A stretch of 17,804 nucleotides of DNA from Betaproteobacteria bacterium UBA2293 (GCA_002345845.1 DDWF01000311.1:5017-22820), one strand, 5' to 3'; shown: positions 1 through 7,232, numbered from the stretch's first letter. Made by a program: numbers and translations. The notes: generated from the letters alone by a model not told the origin.

Positions 1-847
1 CGTCCTGCAGGGTCTCGATGGCGCCCATCACCTCGCCACGAGCGTTGCGCAGCGGCGCCGCAGTGAAGAACAACCAGCGTCCCCCTTCACCAAAGTGAGG
101 AAAGAAGTCTTCTGCCTCGTAGCCGCCGTGCACCAGCAGCGAAGGCCGGAAACGTCCGTGGTAGAGGCGGTCGATGACCCCCTCGCTGGCATTGTCGAGC
201 ACCAGGTCGGCCATGATCGGGCGTGCCGACGGGTAGAAGGCCTGCCACTGATTGTTGCTGCCGATCATGTCACCGGCCAGGCGGCCGGTCAGTATCTCGC
301 AGGCATGGTTCCAATGCGTCAGCCGATGCCCGGCATCGATGACCAAGGTGGCTACCGGGCTGCCATCGACGATCTGGGCCAGGCAGGCTTCGTTGTCACG
401 CAGGGCGAATTCAGCCAGGCGACGCTCGGTGACGTCCTGCAGGGTTTCGATGGCGCCAATGATCTCACCGCTGGCATCGCGGATCGCCGCTGCCGTGAAG
501 AACAGCCAGCGCCCGCCGCTACCGAAACCGGGGAAGAAATCCTCGGCCTCCCAGGCGCCGTCGATCAGCGCCGAAGGCCGATATTTGCCCGGATAGAACT
601 GGCCGACCTCCCCCTCCAGGGCACGGTCAACAATGAGATCGGCAAGTATCGGCCGCCGTTCACGATAAAAAGCCCGCCACTGTTCGCTGCGCCCGATCAT
701 GTCGCCGGCCGCTACGCCGGTCAGCTGAACACAGGCACGATTCCAGTGGATAACGCGATGCTGGGCATCAATGACAATAGTGGCAACCGGATTACCCTCA
801 ACCAGTTGTGACAGACCAACGTTTTCTTCTTGAGGCGTCAGTGGCAT
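1..847 (-). CDS. Tandem PAS-domain sensor protein (N-terminal part, cut by window edge)
   Basis: Reading the minus strand from the ATG at 847 gives an open frame of 282 codons that runs off the window at base 1. The protein opens MPLTPQEENVGLSQLVEG and contains two PAS domains, about residues 10-145 and 154-282. Each carries a VAT-VIDA...HWN core near its start, an LTG-x-x-AGDMIG segment, EAEDFFP, GGRWLFFTAA and finally GAIETLQD; the first copy continues VTERRLAE, the usual PAS-to-next-domain linker. The start is supported by an AGGAGG sequence about 9 nt upstream. PAS domains bind small ligands or cofactors and control output domains. No signal peptide or membrane segment is seen in this part, so a cytoplasmic sensor is likely. 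The output domain (histidine kinase, GGDEF/EAL or other) lies outside the window and cannot be named. It is divergent from nth across a 93-nt gap. Confidence 0.85.
   Translation of the reverse strand, partial: MPLTPQEENVGLSQLVEGNPVATIVIDAQHRVIHWNRACVQLTGVAAGDMIGRSEQWRAFYRERRPILADLIVDRALEGEVGQFYPGKYRPSALIDGAWEAEDFFPGFGSGGRWLFFTAAAIRDASGEIIGAIETLQDVTERRLAEFALRDNEACLAQIVDGSPVATLVIDAGHRLTHWNHACEILTGRLAGDMIGSNNQWQAFYPSARPIMADLVLDNASEGVIDRLYHGRFRPSLLVHGGYEAEDFFPHFGEGGRWLFFTAAPLRNARGEVMGAIETLQD
1..847 (-). repeat. 432-bp direct repeat encoding two PAS units
   Basis: The same sequence, beginning CGTCCTGCAGGGT on the plus strand, occurs at position 1 and again at 433, a period of 432 bp or 144 codons. 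At protein level Pro20 of the first unit aligns with Pro164 of the second, and the two copies stay aligned without gaps over the visible length. The copies have diverged at many codon positions, so this is an old in-frame duplication rather than a recent one. Further copies may lie beyond the window edge. Confidence 0.75.
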
Positions 848-940
848 GACGACCGCCTCCTTCTCTGTAGGGTGGGACGCTGTTTCGTACAATATCGCGT
901 ATTCTCCATCGCCTGACAATCCGTCGCTCCGCCCTCCATC

Positions 941-1573
941 GTGAAAAAAGCCAGCATCGCGCAGTTTTACAGCCGGCTGCGGGAAGCCAATCCCTCACCG
1001 CGCACCGAACTGAACTACGCCTCGCCATTTCAGTTGCTGATCGCCGTCATCCTCTCGGCGCAGGCGACCGACGTCGGCGTCAACAAGGCGACGGCCCGCC
1101 TCTTCCCCATCGCCCCGACACCTGAGGCCATGCTCGCCCTGGGCGTCGAGGGCCTGGCCGAGTACATCCGCACCATCGGCCTCTATCGCAGCAAGGCAAA
1201 AAACGTCATCGCCACCTGCCAGTTGCTGCTCGAGCGTCATGGCGGCGAGGTGCCGGCCGAGCGTACCGCCCTCGAAGCGCTTCCCGGCGTTGGCCGCAAA
1301 ACCGCCAACGTCGTCCTCAACACCGCCTTCGGTCAGCCGACGATTGCTGTCGACACGCACATTTTCCGCCTCGGCAACCGGACCGGACTGGCCCCAGGCA
1401 AAACCGTGCTCGAAGTCGAGGAAAAGCTGTTTCGCGTCACCCCGCCGGAATTTCGCCAAGACGCCCACCACTGGTTGATCCTGCACGGCCGTTACGTGTG
1501 CAAGGCGCGCCGTCCGGAATGCGCACGCTGCATCGTCGCCGACTTGTGCAGCTTCCGCGGCAAAACGGCATGA
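941..1573 (+). CDS. nth: Endonuclease III (DNA glycosylase/AP lyase)
   Basis: This is the base-excision-repair enzyme that removes oxidised pyrimidines and cleaves the abasic site. The 210-residue protein aligns end to end with the remembered E. coli Nth sequence. The helix-hairpin-helix LPGVGRKTANVV carries the catalytic Lys120, and VDTH carries the catalytic Asp138. The C-terminal [4Fe-4S] cluster ligands are Cys187, Cys194, Cys197 and Cys203 in the pattern C-x6-C-x2-C-x5-C. All these numbers equal the E. coli ones. The start is GTG with no clear Shine-Dalgarno sequence; it was kept because it gives the family N terminus (MKKASIAQFYSRLRE). A TACAAT at 888-893 could be a -10 element but has no good -35. 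The stop overlaps the ATG of the next gene (ATGA), indicating translational coupling. Confidence 0.97.
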   Translation: MKKASIAQFYSRLREANPSPRTELNYASPFQLLIAVILSAQATDVGVNKATARLFPIAPTPEAMLALGVEGLAEYIRTIGLYRSKAKNVIATCQLLLERHGGEVPAERTALEALPGVGRKTANVVLNTAFGQPTIAVDTHIFRLGNRTGLAPGKTVLEVEEKLFRVTPPEFRQDAHHWLILHGRYVCKARRPECARCIVADLCSFRGKTA

Positions 1574-2580
1574 AAGTCGCCAGCGGCTTCGCCAGTGCCC
1601 CGCAGGCGCACAAGGAACTGGCCGCAGAGGCGGTGGCCTCCGCCCTTGCCGCGGCCGGCCTGAATCAGGCCAACCATGTCCTGCTCCTGCTCAGCCGGGA
1701 ATTTTCCCGCCATGCCGCCGAAGCCATCCGGGCCGCCGCCCGCGCCGCCGGCTGCCTGCAGGTCAGCGGCTGCACGGCCAGCGGCCTGCTGACCGAGGCC
1801 GGCTGGCTGCTCGACCAACCCGCCGCCGCGGCCCTGGTCATCGGCGACCTGCCAGCGGCGACGGCAACCGCGCTGCCGACAATCTCCTTCTGCGGCCGCC
1901 CGACGCTCCCCGTGGACTGGCAGAGCGACCGGGCACGCGCCGGCCTGCTGGAAACCGATGCGCTCACCTGGTCCCATGGCCGGCTGACCGCCGACGCCTG
2001 CGCCGAAACCACGCTGCCTGGGCTGAGCGGCCGGGTCATCAGGGCGTGCGGCCAGCGCCTGCTCGACAACCCGCTCACGGTCGACGCCTGTAGCGCGTAC
2101 GAATTGCGCCGGGTGGGCGGCCTGTCGGCGGTCGACAGTCTGCGCCGCGCCCTGCCGGCGGCAGCGCGCGACGCCATGCCGCTGCACCGCCTGTCGGTGA
2201 TGACCGATGCCGACTCCCCGCCCATAACCATCCTTGCGGCCCATGCCGACGGCTCGCTGACCCTGGCCAGCGCCCTGAGCGAGGGGCAGAAGATCACCTG
2301 GGCCATGCGCCAGCCGCTCGCCGCCGAAGAGGAAATGCGCCAGTTACTGAGCGCTGACGCCGCCCCGCCACCGGCCTTCGCCCTGATGTTTTCCTGCATC
2401 GGTCGCGGCCCCCTGTTCTATGGCAACGAGGACCGGGACCTGCATGCCTTCCGCCAACGCTTTCCCGGCGTGCCGCTGCTCGGCGCCTACGGCAGCGGGC
2501 AAATCGCCCCGACATCGGCCGGCAACCGGCTCTATCACAACACCGCAGTCACCCTGCTTTATCGGAGTCATCATGTTTAA
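1570..2580 (+). CDS. FIST N/C domain protein
   Basis: The 336-residue protein has the FIST layout: an N-terminal FIST_N region with the GCTASGLLTEAG motif (residues 67-78), and a C-terminal FIST_C region with FSCIGRGPLFYG (274-285) followed by PLLGAYGSGQIAP (302-314). FIST domains are thought to be sensory, probably binding small ligands such as amino acids, and are often attached to kinases or chemotaxis modules. This one is free-standing, with no output domain, signal peptide or membrane segment, so its partner is unknown. The ATG at 1570 was preferred to the upstream in-frame start at 1498 because it overlaps the nth stop by ATGA, and the longer form would add residues encoded over the nth FeS-cluster region. 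The end overlaps the next gene by 8 nt. Family assignment is fairly sure; function is open. Confidence 0.88.
   Translation: MKVASGFASAPQAHKELAAEAVASALAAAGLNQANHVLLLLSREFSRHAAEAIRAAARAAGCLQVSGCTASGLLTEAGWLLDQPAAAALVIGDLPAATATALPTISFCGRPTLPVDWQSDRARAGLLETDALTWSHGRLTADACAETTLPGLSGRVIRACGQRLLDNPLTVDACSAYELRRVGGLSAVDSLRRALPAAARDAMPLHRLSVMTDADSPPITILAAHADGSLTLASALSEGQKITWAMRQPLAAEEEMRQLLSADAAPPPAFALMFSCIGRGPLFYGNEDRDLHAFRQRFPGVPLLGAYGSGQIAPTSAGNRLYHNTAVTLLYRSHHV
2564..2567 (+). promoter_or_regulatory. Shine-Dalgarno site setting the DUF1841 start
   Basis: GGAG lies 5 nt before the ATG at 2573, inside the last codons of the FIST gene. It supports the short DUF1841 start over longer in-frame alternatives. 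Confidence 0.6.
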
Positions 2581-3004
2581 TCCCTCACGCGAACAGGTCC
2601 GCCGCTTCTTCTGCGATGCCTGGCGCAAGCACCAGGAACGCCTGCCCCTGGTCGGCGCCGAAGTGGCGGCTGCCGACCTGGCCGTCCGCCATCCCGAGTA
2701 CCATTTTCTGCTGGCCGATGCCGACGGCGCGCTGGACAAGGAATGGACGCCGGAGGGCGGCGAGATGAACCCCTTTCTCCATCTTTCGTTGCATCTGGCT
2801 ATCCATGAGCAACTGAGCATCGACCAGCCGCCCGGCATCCGTGCCGCCTTCGAGCGCCTGGTCGCGCGCCTGGATCGCCACGATGCTGAACACGTGCTCC
2901 TCGAGAAACTGGCGGAAACGGTCTGGCAGGCTCAGCGCAGCGGCGGCCAGCTTGATGCCGAAGCCTATGTCGAAGCCGTTCGTCGCGCCGGTGGCCTGAC
3001 GTAA
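2573..3004 (+). CDS. DUF1841 family protein
   Basis: This 143-residue protein starts MFNPSREQVRRFFCDAWRK and contains HPEYH (residues 41-45 region), a WTPE-x-G-x-x-NPFLHLSLHLAI-x-EQLSIDQP core, and a C-terminal ETVWQAQR segment. That pattern is DUF1841, a proteobacterial family of unknown function. The several conserved histidines in the central helix (HLSLHLAIHE) could bind metal, but this is only inference. The start at 2573 has GGAG at 2564-2567, and the downstream frame matches the family N terminus; an in-frame start further upstream at 2420 would lie inside the FIST gene. The 8-nt overlap with the FIST gene suggests coupled translation. No signal peptide or transmembrane segment is visible, so it is probably cytoplasmic. 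Confidence 0.9.
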   Translation: MFNPSREQVRRFFCDAWRKHQERLPLVGAEVAAADLAVRHPEYHFLLADADGALDKEWTPEGGEMNPFLHLSLHLAIHEQLSIDQPPGIRAAFERLVARLDRHDAEHVLLEKLAETVWQAQRSGGQLDAEAYVEAVRRAGGLT

Positions 3005-3036
3005 ACTCAGATATCCGAACCACCAGAGATCGCCCG

Positions 3037-3693
3037 ATGCAACGCCGAACTGCCCTGAAAAACCTCGCCACCCTGGCACTCACCCACGGCCTGGGCTTCT
3101 GGCAGGTCGCTCAGGCTGCCGGCGTACTCCTGCCGCCGCCCGGCTTTTACCGTCTGCGTGGCGATGTCCGCCTCAACGGCCAGCCGGCGCGCCAAGGCAT
3201 GTTGCTCAGCCCGGGCGACACCGTCACCACCGGCGCCGACGGCGAAGCGATCTACATCATCGGCAAGGATGTCTATCTGCAACGCGATCGCTCGATCGTC
3301 AGCCTCACCGGTGATGCCGTGAAGAGCGGCCTGCGCATCATCACCGGCAAGCTGCTCTCGGTATTCGGCAAGGGTGCCCGGCAGCTCAGGGTACCGACAG
3401 CGACCATCGGCATTCGCGGCACGGCCTGCTATATCGAGGCGACTGACGCGCAGGTCTATTTCTGTCTGTGCTACGGCACGGTGGACATCGTCGCCGCCCA
3501 TGATCCATCACAGACGGCAACGTTCACCACCCGTTACCACGACTCGCCGTTCAACCTGAGCGCCAGTGGCGCCTTCCTGCAGCCGGCACCGGTGATCAAT
3601 CACAGCGATGCCGAACTGATCCTGCTCGAGAGCCTGGTTGGCCGCGTGCCGCCGTTCCAGGAACTGACGGGTTCCTACAGCACCCGCTACTAG
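3037..3693 (+). CDS. Exported FecR-domain protein with conserved cysteines
   Basis: The 218-residue protein begins MQRRTALKNLATLAL and has a hydrophobic stretch ending near AQA|AG (about residue 27). This is a signal peptide, possibly twin-arginine type because of the RR pair followed by Leu/Lys, although the motif is short. Residues about 40-150 form a FecR domain: RGDVRLNGQPARQG, LSPGDTVTTGADGEAI, and VPTATIGIRGTACY. Unlike classical FecR regulators there is no N-terminal cytoplasmic anti-sigma segment, and no FecI-type sigma factor or TonB receptor gene lies nearby. Cys131, Cys143 and Cys145 (ACYIE...YFCLCYG) plus His168 and His189 could form a metal site or disulfide. It is 32 nt after the DUF1841 gene and converges on the ODP-like gene, sharing a CTAG at their stops. 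Role unknown. Confidence 0.82.
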   Translation: MQRRTALKNLATLALTHGLGFWQVAQAAGVLLPPPGFYRLRGDVRLNGQPARQGMLLSPGDTVTTGADGEAIYIIGKDVYLQRDRSIVSLTGDAVKSGLRIITGKLLSVFGKGARQLRVPTATIGIRGTACYIEATDAQVYFCLCYGTVDIVAAHDPSQTATFTTRYHDSPFNLSASGAFLQPAPVINHSDAELILLESLVGRVPPFQELTGSYSTRY

Positions 3694-4463
3694 CTCGGCA
3701 GCCGGTAGTTGTCCTGAGTCATCAGATCGACACCGCACTCCAGGCCTTCGACCCAGGCAATGAAATCGCCAACCGCCTGCTTGCCGACAAATCGGCTGCC
3801 GTGCTGGGGGACGATCTGCTCGATGTCGAGCTGGCGCACCATGTTTGCCCAGAAGCGGCAAACCTTGCGCGAAACGATGTAACGCCGGTGAAAACCTTCC
3901 ATGTGCCGGACATGGCTGGTGAAGTCGGTCACCGGCTCCGCCGCCTGGGCGTGCGGGACCAGGGAAGCACCAAGGTCACCGGTGAAGAGAATTTTGGCCA
4001 CCGGATCGTAGAACTGGAAATTGCCTTCGGCATGCATGAAGTGCGCTGGCACAGCGAGCAGCTTGCAGTTGCCGAGGCGGATCACCGTTCCCGGATCGGG
4101 AATGCCGAGAATGCGGTCGGAAACATCCTTGCCGGTCGTGAAATGCGGCACGAAACGGGTCCACAAGCTGGAGATCATCACTTTGCAGTGCGAGGCGACG
4201 AACCACTTGTTGACCGAGGCGATGATGTCGGGGTCCGGATGCGAAGCCAGGATGTAGTCGAGATCCTTGGATGAAAAATACTTCTGCATATCCATCAACA
4301 GACCGGTATAGGTCATGTTGCCGCCCGGATCGATCAGCGCGCCATGGCCGTTGTCGACCACCAGGAACTGATTGCTCTGCACGGCACCGGCGGCTGAATC
4401 ATCCACCAGATCGTAGAAGGCATGGACGATGTGAACACCGTCATTGAACAATTCAACGGCCAT
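3690..4463 (-). CDS. MBL-fold protein of the oxygen-binding di-iron (ODP) type
   Basis: The 257-residue protein resembles the N-terminal di-iron domain of flavodiiron proteins, without the flavodoxin part. Candidate ligands are His75, Asp77, Asp79, His144, Asp163 and His221. Their spacing closely follows the flavodiiron set (H-x-E-x-D, then H, D, H); the 19-residue distance from His144 to Asp163 is the same. The usual Glu is replaced by Asp77 in the motif SHPDPDI, and the following His is Ile80. ODP-type proteins bind O2 at a di-iron centre and can act as sensors or reductases; whether this one is an enzyme or a sensor is unknown. There is no signal peptide. The start has an AGGGGG sequence a few nt upstream. 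It lies downstream of the small cysteine-pair gene on the same strand, 53 nt away, and may be co-transcribed with it. Confidence 0.85.
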   Translation of the reverse strand: MAVELFNDGVHIVHAFYDLVDDSAAGAVQSNQFLVVDNGHGALIDPGGNMTYTGLLMDMQKYFSSKDLDYILASHPDPDIIASVNKWFVASHCKVMISSLWTRFVPHFTTGKDVSDRILGIPDPGTVIRLGNCKLLAVPAHFMHAEGNFQFYDPVAKILFTGDLGASLVPHAQAAEPVTDFTSHVRHMEGFHRRYIVSRKVCRFWANMVRQLDIEQIVPQHGSRFVGKQAVGDFIAWVEGLECGVDLMTQDNYRLPS

Positions 4464-4516
4464 GGGACCCCCTGCATAAGGAAGCTGGGCATTATCCCCG
4501 GGCTAGTTCTTTTTGA

Positions 4517-4840
4517 CTAGTCCGTACCAGCCTTGACGTGCGTTTCACCATCCCGACTCTGGCTGCCCAGCGTCAGCTCGCTGTTCTCACTCAAGGCGAA
4601 GAAAAATGCATCAACCGCCTGCGGCTCGCCGGAGGCGGCAAAGGTCGTCTGCCCACAGGTGCACTGGCCGACCCAGATTGCCTCGATGCCGCGCAAGCCG
4701 CGCGTGCTGACCGGATGGATGTCGGTGACGTCGGCGTTGCAGCCGTTGCAAACCAGCTTTTCCGGCCGCGTCGCGGCGATCTTGGCCTGCGCCTGGGCAA
4801 CGCGTTCGGCCTGAGTTCCTCGTGATTTAGCCTGGCCCAT
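4517..4840 (-). CDS. Small protein with two cysteine pairs (putative zinc ribbon), function unknown
   Basis: I do not recognise this 107-residue protein by function. It opens MGQAKSRGTQAERVAQAQAK, a basic, helical-looking segment. It has one cysteine pair at Cys31/Cys34 (C-x2-C) and a second at Cys60/Cys62 (C-x-C), which together look like a small zinc-ribbon or rubredoxin-like knuckle. The C-terminal 40 residues are acidic and polar. No signal peptide or membrane segment is present. AGGAG lies about 7 nt before the ATG, a strong ribosome-binding site, which together with the ordered cysteines makes this a real gene. It is upstream of the ODP-like gene on the same strand and divergent from the DUF599 gene. 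Confidence 0.72.
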   Translation of the reverse strand: MGQAKSRGTQAERVAQAQAKIAATRPEKLVCNGCNADVTDIHPVSTRGLRGIEAIWVGQCTCGQTTFAASGEPQAVDAFFFALSENSELTLGSQSRDGETHVKAGTD

Positions 4841-4950
4841 GTCGATCTCCTGTTCACTGAAAAGCGGCGAGGATAGCCGCCGCGCCGCCCGCTGTCGAAT
4901 GCCGGCGGCCGCCGCTACTCGCCCTCCCGGCCTTGTGGCACACTGCCGCC

Positions 4951-5643
4951 ATGCATGCCTTCCCCCATCTTGCCGTCATCGACTGGATCGCCCTTGCCAT
5001 CTTCATCGCCAGCTGGAGCGGCTACGCCTGGTTCTCCGAACACAGTAGCCGCGCCGAATCCGGACTGATCGGCACCAGCCACCGCTACCGCCTGCTCTGG
5101 GCCTACCGCATGCTGGAACGCGACATGCGTGTCACCGATTCGACACTGATCGGCAATCTGGTCAACAGCGTCACCTTCTACGCCAACACCACGATCTACA
5201 TCATCGCCGGCCTGGTTGCCGTACTCGGCGCCTCCGACAAACTGATCGGCATCACCGCCGACCTTCCCTTCGCCGGCGACGGCAGCCGCGAACTGCTCGA
5301 GATCAAGCTGATGCTGGTCCTCGCCTCCTTCGTCTTTGCCTATTTCAAATTCACCTGGGCGCTGCGCCAGTTCAACCTGCTCTCCATCCTGGTCGGCGCC
5401 GCACCCCTGGGCAAGAGCGGCGAACCGGGCATCGATACCTACGCCCACCGCCTGGCCGGCGCCAACAACCTGGCCGGTGACGATTTCAACCGCGGCATCC
5501 GCGCCTATTACTTCGGCCTCGCCGCCGCCGGCTGGATGCTCCATCCGCTGGTCCTGGCCGGCCTCGCCATTGGTGTCCTGATCGTGCTTTACCGTCGCGA
5601 CTACAGTTCGGCGGCACTCGACATCCTGCGCGAAGACAGCTGA
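4951..5643 (+). CDS. DUF599 family inner-membrane protein
   Basis: The 230-residue protein matches the DUF599 pattern: an N-terminal membrane helix (about residues 8-27), the polar motif RYRLLWAYRMLERDMRVTDS, a second helix around 70-93 with NSVTFYANTTIYIIAG, a third around 120-145 (LVLASFVFAYFKFTWALRQFN), and a fourth around 190-215. Function is unknown; the family is an inner-membrane one. The ATG at 4951 was chosen over an in-frame TTG at 4933 because it gives a better N terminus; neither has a convincing ribosome-binding site. The stop is 3 nt from the next start, so it is almost certainly co-transcribed with the RarD-type transporter. The 110-nt gap before it, shared with the divergent small gene, shows no clear promoter. 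Confidence 0.85.
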   Translation: MHAFPHLAVIDWIALAIFIASWSGYAWFSEHSSRAESGLIGTSHRYRLLWAYRMLERDMRVTDSTLIGNLVNSVTFYANTTIYIIAGLVAVLGASDKLIGITADLPFAGDGSRELLEIKLMLVLASFVFAYFKFTWALRQFNLLSILVGAAPLGKSGEPGIDTYAHRLAGANNLAGDDFNRGIRAYYFGLAAAGWMLHPLVLAGLAIGVLIVLYRRDYSSAALDILREDS

Positions 5644-5646
5644 GCG

Positions 5647-6534
5647 ATGGCCGCCGCACCCAACCCGGCCGGCCTCGCCTACGGCCTCGTCGCTTATTGC
5701 ATCTGGGGCTTTTTCCCGCTCTATTTCCACCAGTTGGCGCATGTCTCGCCGATGGACACCCTGAGCAATCGCGCCGCCTGGGCCTGCGTCTTCGTCGGCC
5801 TGCTGCTGACGTTGCGCGGGCGCTGGCATCAGGTCCGCGCCGTCTTTCACACACCGCGCCACCTGGCCAGTCTGGCGCTGGCGGCCCTGCTGGTCGGCAG
5901 CAACTGGCTGGTCTTCCTGTGGGCGGTGGCCAACCAGCAGGTGGTCGCCTCCAGCCTCGGCTATTTCCTGACGCCGCTGGTCAATGTGCTGCTCGGCCTG
6001 CTGGTGCTCAAGGAGCGCCTCAACCGCCTGGAATGGGTCGCTGTCGGGCTGGCCGTCGCCGCCATCGGCAACGAGGTGCTGACACTGGGTAGCCTGCCCT
6101 GGGTTTCGCTGTTCCTCGCCGCCACCTTCGGCACCTATGGGCTGGTGCGCAAGCAGGTACCGGTCGATGCCATCTCCGGACTATGGCTGGAAACACTGGC
6201 CATGCTGCCGGTCTGCCTGCTCTACGCACTGTGGATGTCACAGTCGGGACATGCCGTGTTTGCCGGCGGCGACCTGTCGACCAATGCCCTGCTGGCCGGC
6301 GCCGGCGTAATGACGGCACTGCCACTGATGGCCTTCGCCGCCGCCACGCAGCGCCTCGACCTGGCAACAGTCGGCATGCTGATGTACATCAATCCGACGC
6401 TGCAGTTCGTCACCGCCATCTGGGTCTTCGGCGAGCCGTTGCAGACGGCCCGGCTGTTCAGCTTTGCGCTGATCTGGTGCGGCCTTTTCGTCTTCAGCTG
6501 GAGCGCCTGGCGCAAGTACCGCGCCGCTAGTTAA
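5647..6534 (+). CDS. rarD: RarD-type transporter (EamA/DMT superfamily)
   Basis: The 295-residue protein has about ten hydrophobic helices in two EamA repeats. Family features include YCIWGFFPLYFHQL at the N terminus, SNRAAWA in the second helix (the EILAHR-like position of E. coli RarD), VASSLGYFLTPLVNVLLG, and LMYINPTLQF near the C terminus. RarD proteins were named for chloramphenicol sensitivity in E. coli; the natural substrate is uncertain. Length matches the family. It directly follows the DUF599 gene with a 3-nt gap. It converges on the TetR gene with only 8 nt between stops and no visible terminator. The family call is firm; substrate is not assigned. Confidence 0.92.
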   Translation: MAAAPNPAGLAYGLVAYCIWGFFPLYFHQLAHVSPMDTLSNRAAWACVFVGLLLTLRGRWHQVRAVFHTPRHLASLALAALLVGSNWLVFLWAVANQQVVASSLGYFLTPLVNVLLGLLVLKERLNRLEWVAVGLAVAAIGNEVLTLGSLPWVSLFLAATFGTYGLVRKQVPVDAISGLWLETLAMLPVCLLYALWMSQSGHAVFAGGDLSTNALLAGAGVMTALPLMAFAAATQRLDLATVGMLMYINPTLQFVTAIWVFGEPLQTARLFSFALIWCGLFVFSWSAWRKYRAAS

Positions 6535-6542
6535 AACGCTTG

Positions 6543-7169
6543 TCAGCGTGGCTGGGCGCGGCGCAGCGCCATGTGCAGGGAGATCATCTCGGGAATCCGC
6601 CGGTCGAGATCCGAGCCCTTCTGACACCCCAGCATCAGGTGCAGCAACCCACTGGTGAACGCCCAGGTATCGCGCGCCATGTGCAGCGGATCGAGTCCGG
6701 CGCGCAACGTGCCGCGTTCGGCCGCCGCCTGGTAGCGGGATTCGATTTTCTCGAGGAAGGTGTAGGCGGGCTTGCCGACCTCCTCCTGGACGCTGGCGAA
6801 TTCATCGACGTACTCACAGCGCGAAATCATGATTTCGAAAACCTCCCGGACCACCGGGTTGTCATCGAGGACACAGAAGAACTCCTTCAGCGACGCCTCG
6901 ATGGCATCGAGCGGATCGATGAAATCTTCGGAAAACAGCAGCGCATCGGTGCGCGCGACCATCGGTACGAAGACATCTTCGCGCATGGCGAAGAACAATT
7001 CCGCCTTGTCCTGGAAATGCCAGTAAATGGCACCGCGGGTGACGCCCGCATCCTTGGCGATCTTTTCCAGGGTCGACCGGCCGACACCGCACTGATGAAA
7101 TACGCGGCGTGCAGAATCGATGATGTCCTTGCGCGTTCTCTCCGCTTCTTCCTTGGTTTTCCTGACCAT
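6543..7169 (-). CDS. TetR/AcrR-family repressor, probably of the adjacent RND operon
   Basis: The 208-residue protein starts MVRKTKEEAERTRKDIIDSA, which leads into the TetR DNA-binding domain. The recognition region TLEKIAKDAGVTRGAIYWHF covers about residues 33-52, followed by KAELFFAM. The C-terminal part, residues 60-208, is the ligand-binding and dimer domain and is like that of AcrR/TtgR proteins, which respond to drug-like effectors. The gene is transcribed away from the RND operon across a 122-nt region that carries an AcrR-like palindrome. This is the usual arrangement for a local repressor of the pump and of itself. GAGAGAG shortly before the ATG serves as ribosome-binding site. The regulatory link is inferred from position and operator, not shown directly. 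Confidence 0.93.
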   Translation of the reverse strand: MVRKTKEEAERTRKDIIDSARRVFHQCGVGRSTLEKIAKDAGVTRGAIYWHFQDKAELFFAMREDVFVPMVARTDALLFSEDFIDPLDAIEASLKEFFCVLDDNPVVREVFEIMISRCEYVDEFASVQEEVGKPAYTFLEKIESRYQAAAERGTLRAGLDPLHMARDTWAFTSGLLHLMLGCQKGSDLDRRIPEMISLHMALRRAQPR

Positions 7170-7199
7170 ATAACTCTCTCTCCGGCGCCGTTGGCGCGC

Positions 7200-7229
7200 A
7201 TCTTAAGCCAGCGTTCGGCACGATGCCAA
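7200..7229 (-). promoter_or_regulatory. Possible promoter of the TetR-family gene
   Basis: On the minus strand TTGGCA (7229-7224) and TAAGAT (7205-7200) are 18 nt apart, a moderate sigma70-like pair about 30 nt before the start codon. It lies beside, not on, the palindrome at 7235-7258, so repression of the regulator itself would have to act from just upstream of the -35. Weak evidence. Confidence 0.3.
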
Positions 7230-7232
7230 GCT

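Noticed and set aside
95..811. Plus-strand 238-codon open frame
   Set aside because: It is antisense to the tandem PAS gene. The minus frame shows clear duplicated PAS motifs and a strong ribosome-binding site, while the plus frame has no recognisable domain.
4501..4522. Possible hairpin GGCTAGT / ACTAGTC with T-rich loop at the end of the small cysteine-pair gene
   Set aside because: The 7-bp stem is AT-rich and includes a G-T pair. The T-run is in the loop, not after the stem, and it lies over the stop codon, so I do not call it a terminator.
4512..4540. TTGACT on the plus strand at 4513-4518 as a promoter
   Set aside because: There is no -10-like sequence at the right distance and no plus-strand gene follows it.
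4915..5862. Minus-strand 315-codon open frame
   Set aside because: It covers the DUF599 gene and the start of rarD antisense. Its Asp/Gln/Gly-rich composition is the typical mirror of GC-rich membrane-protein genes.
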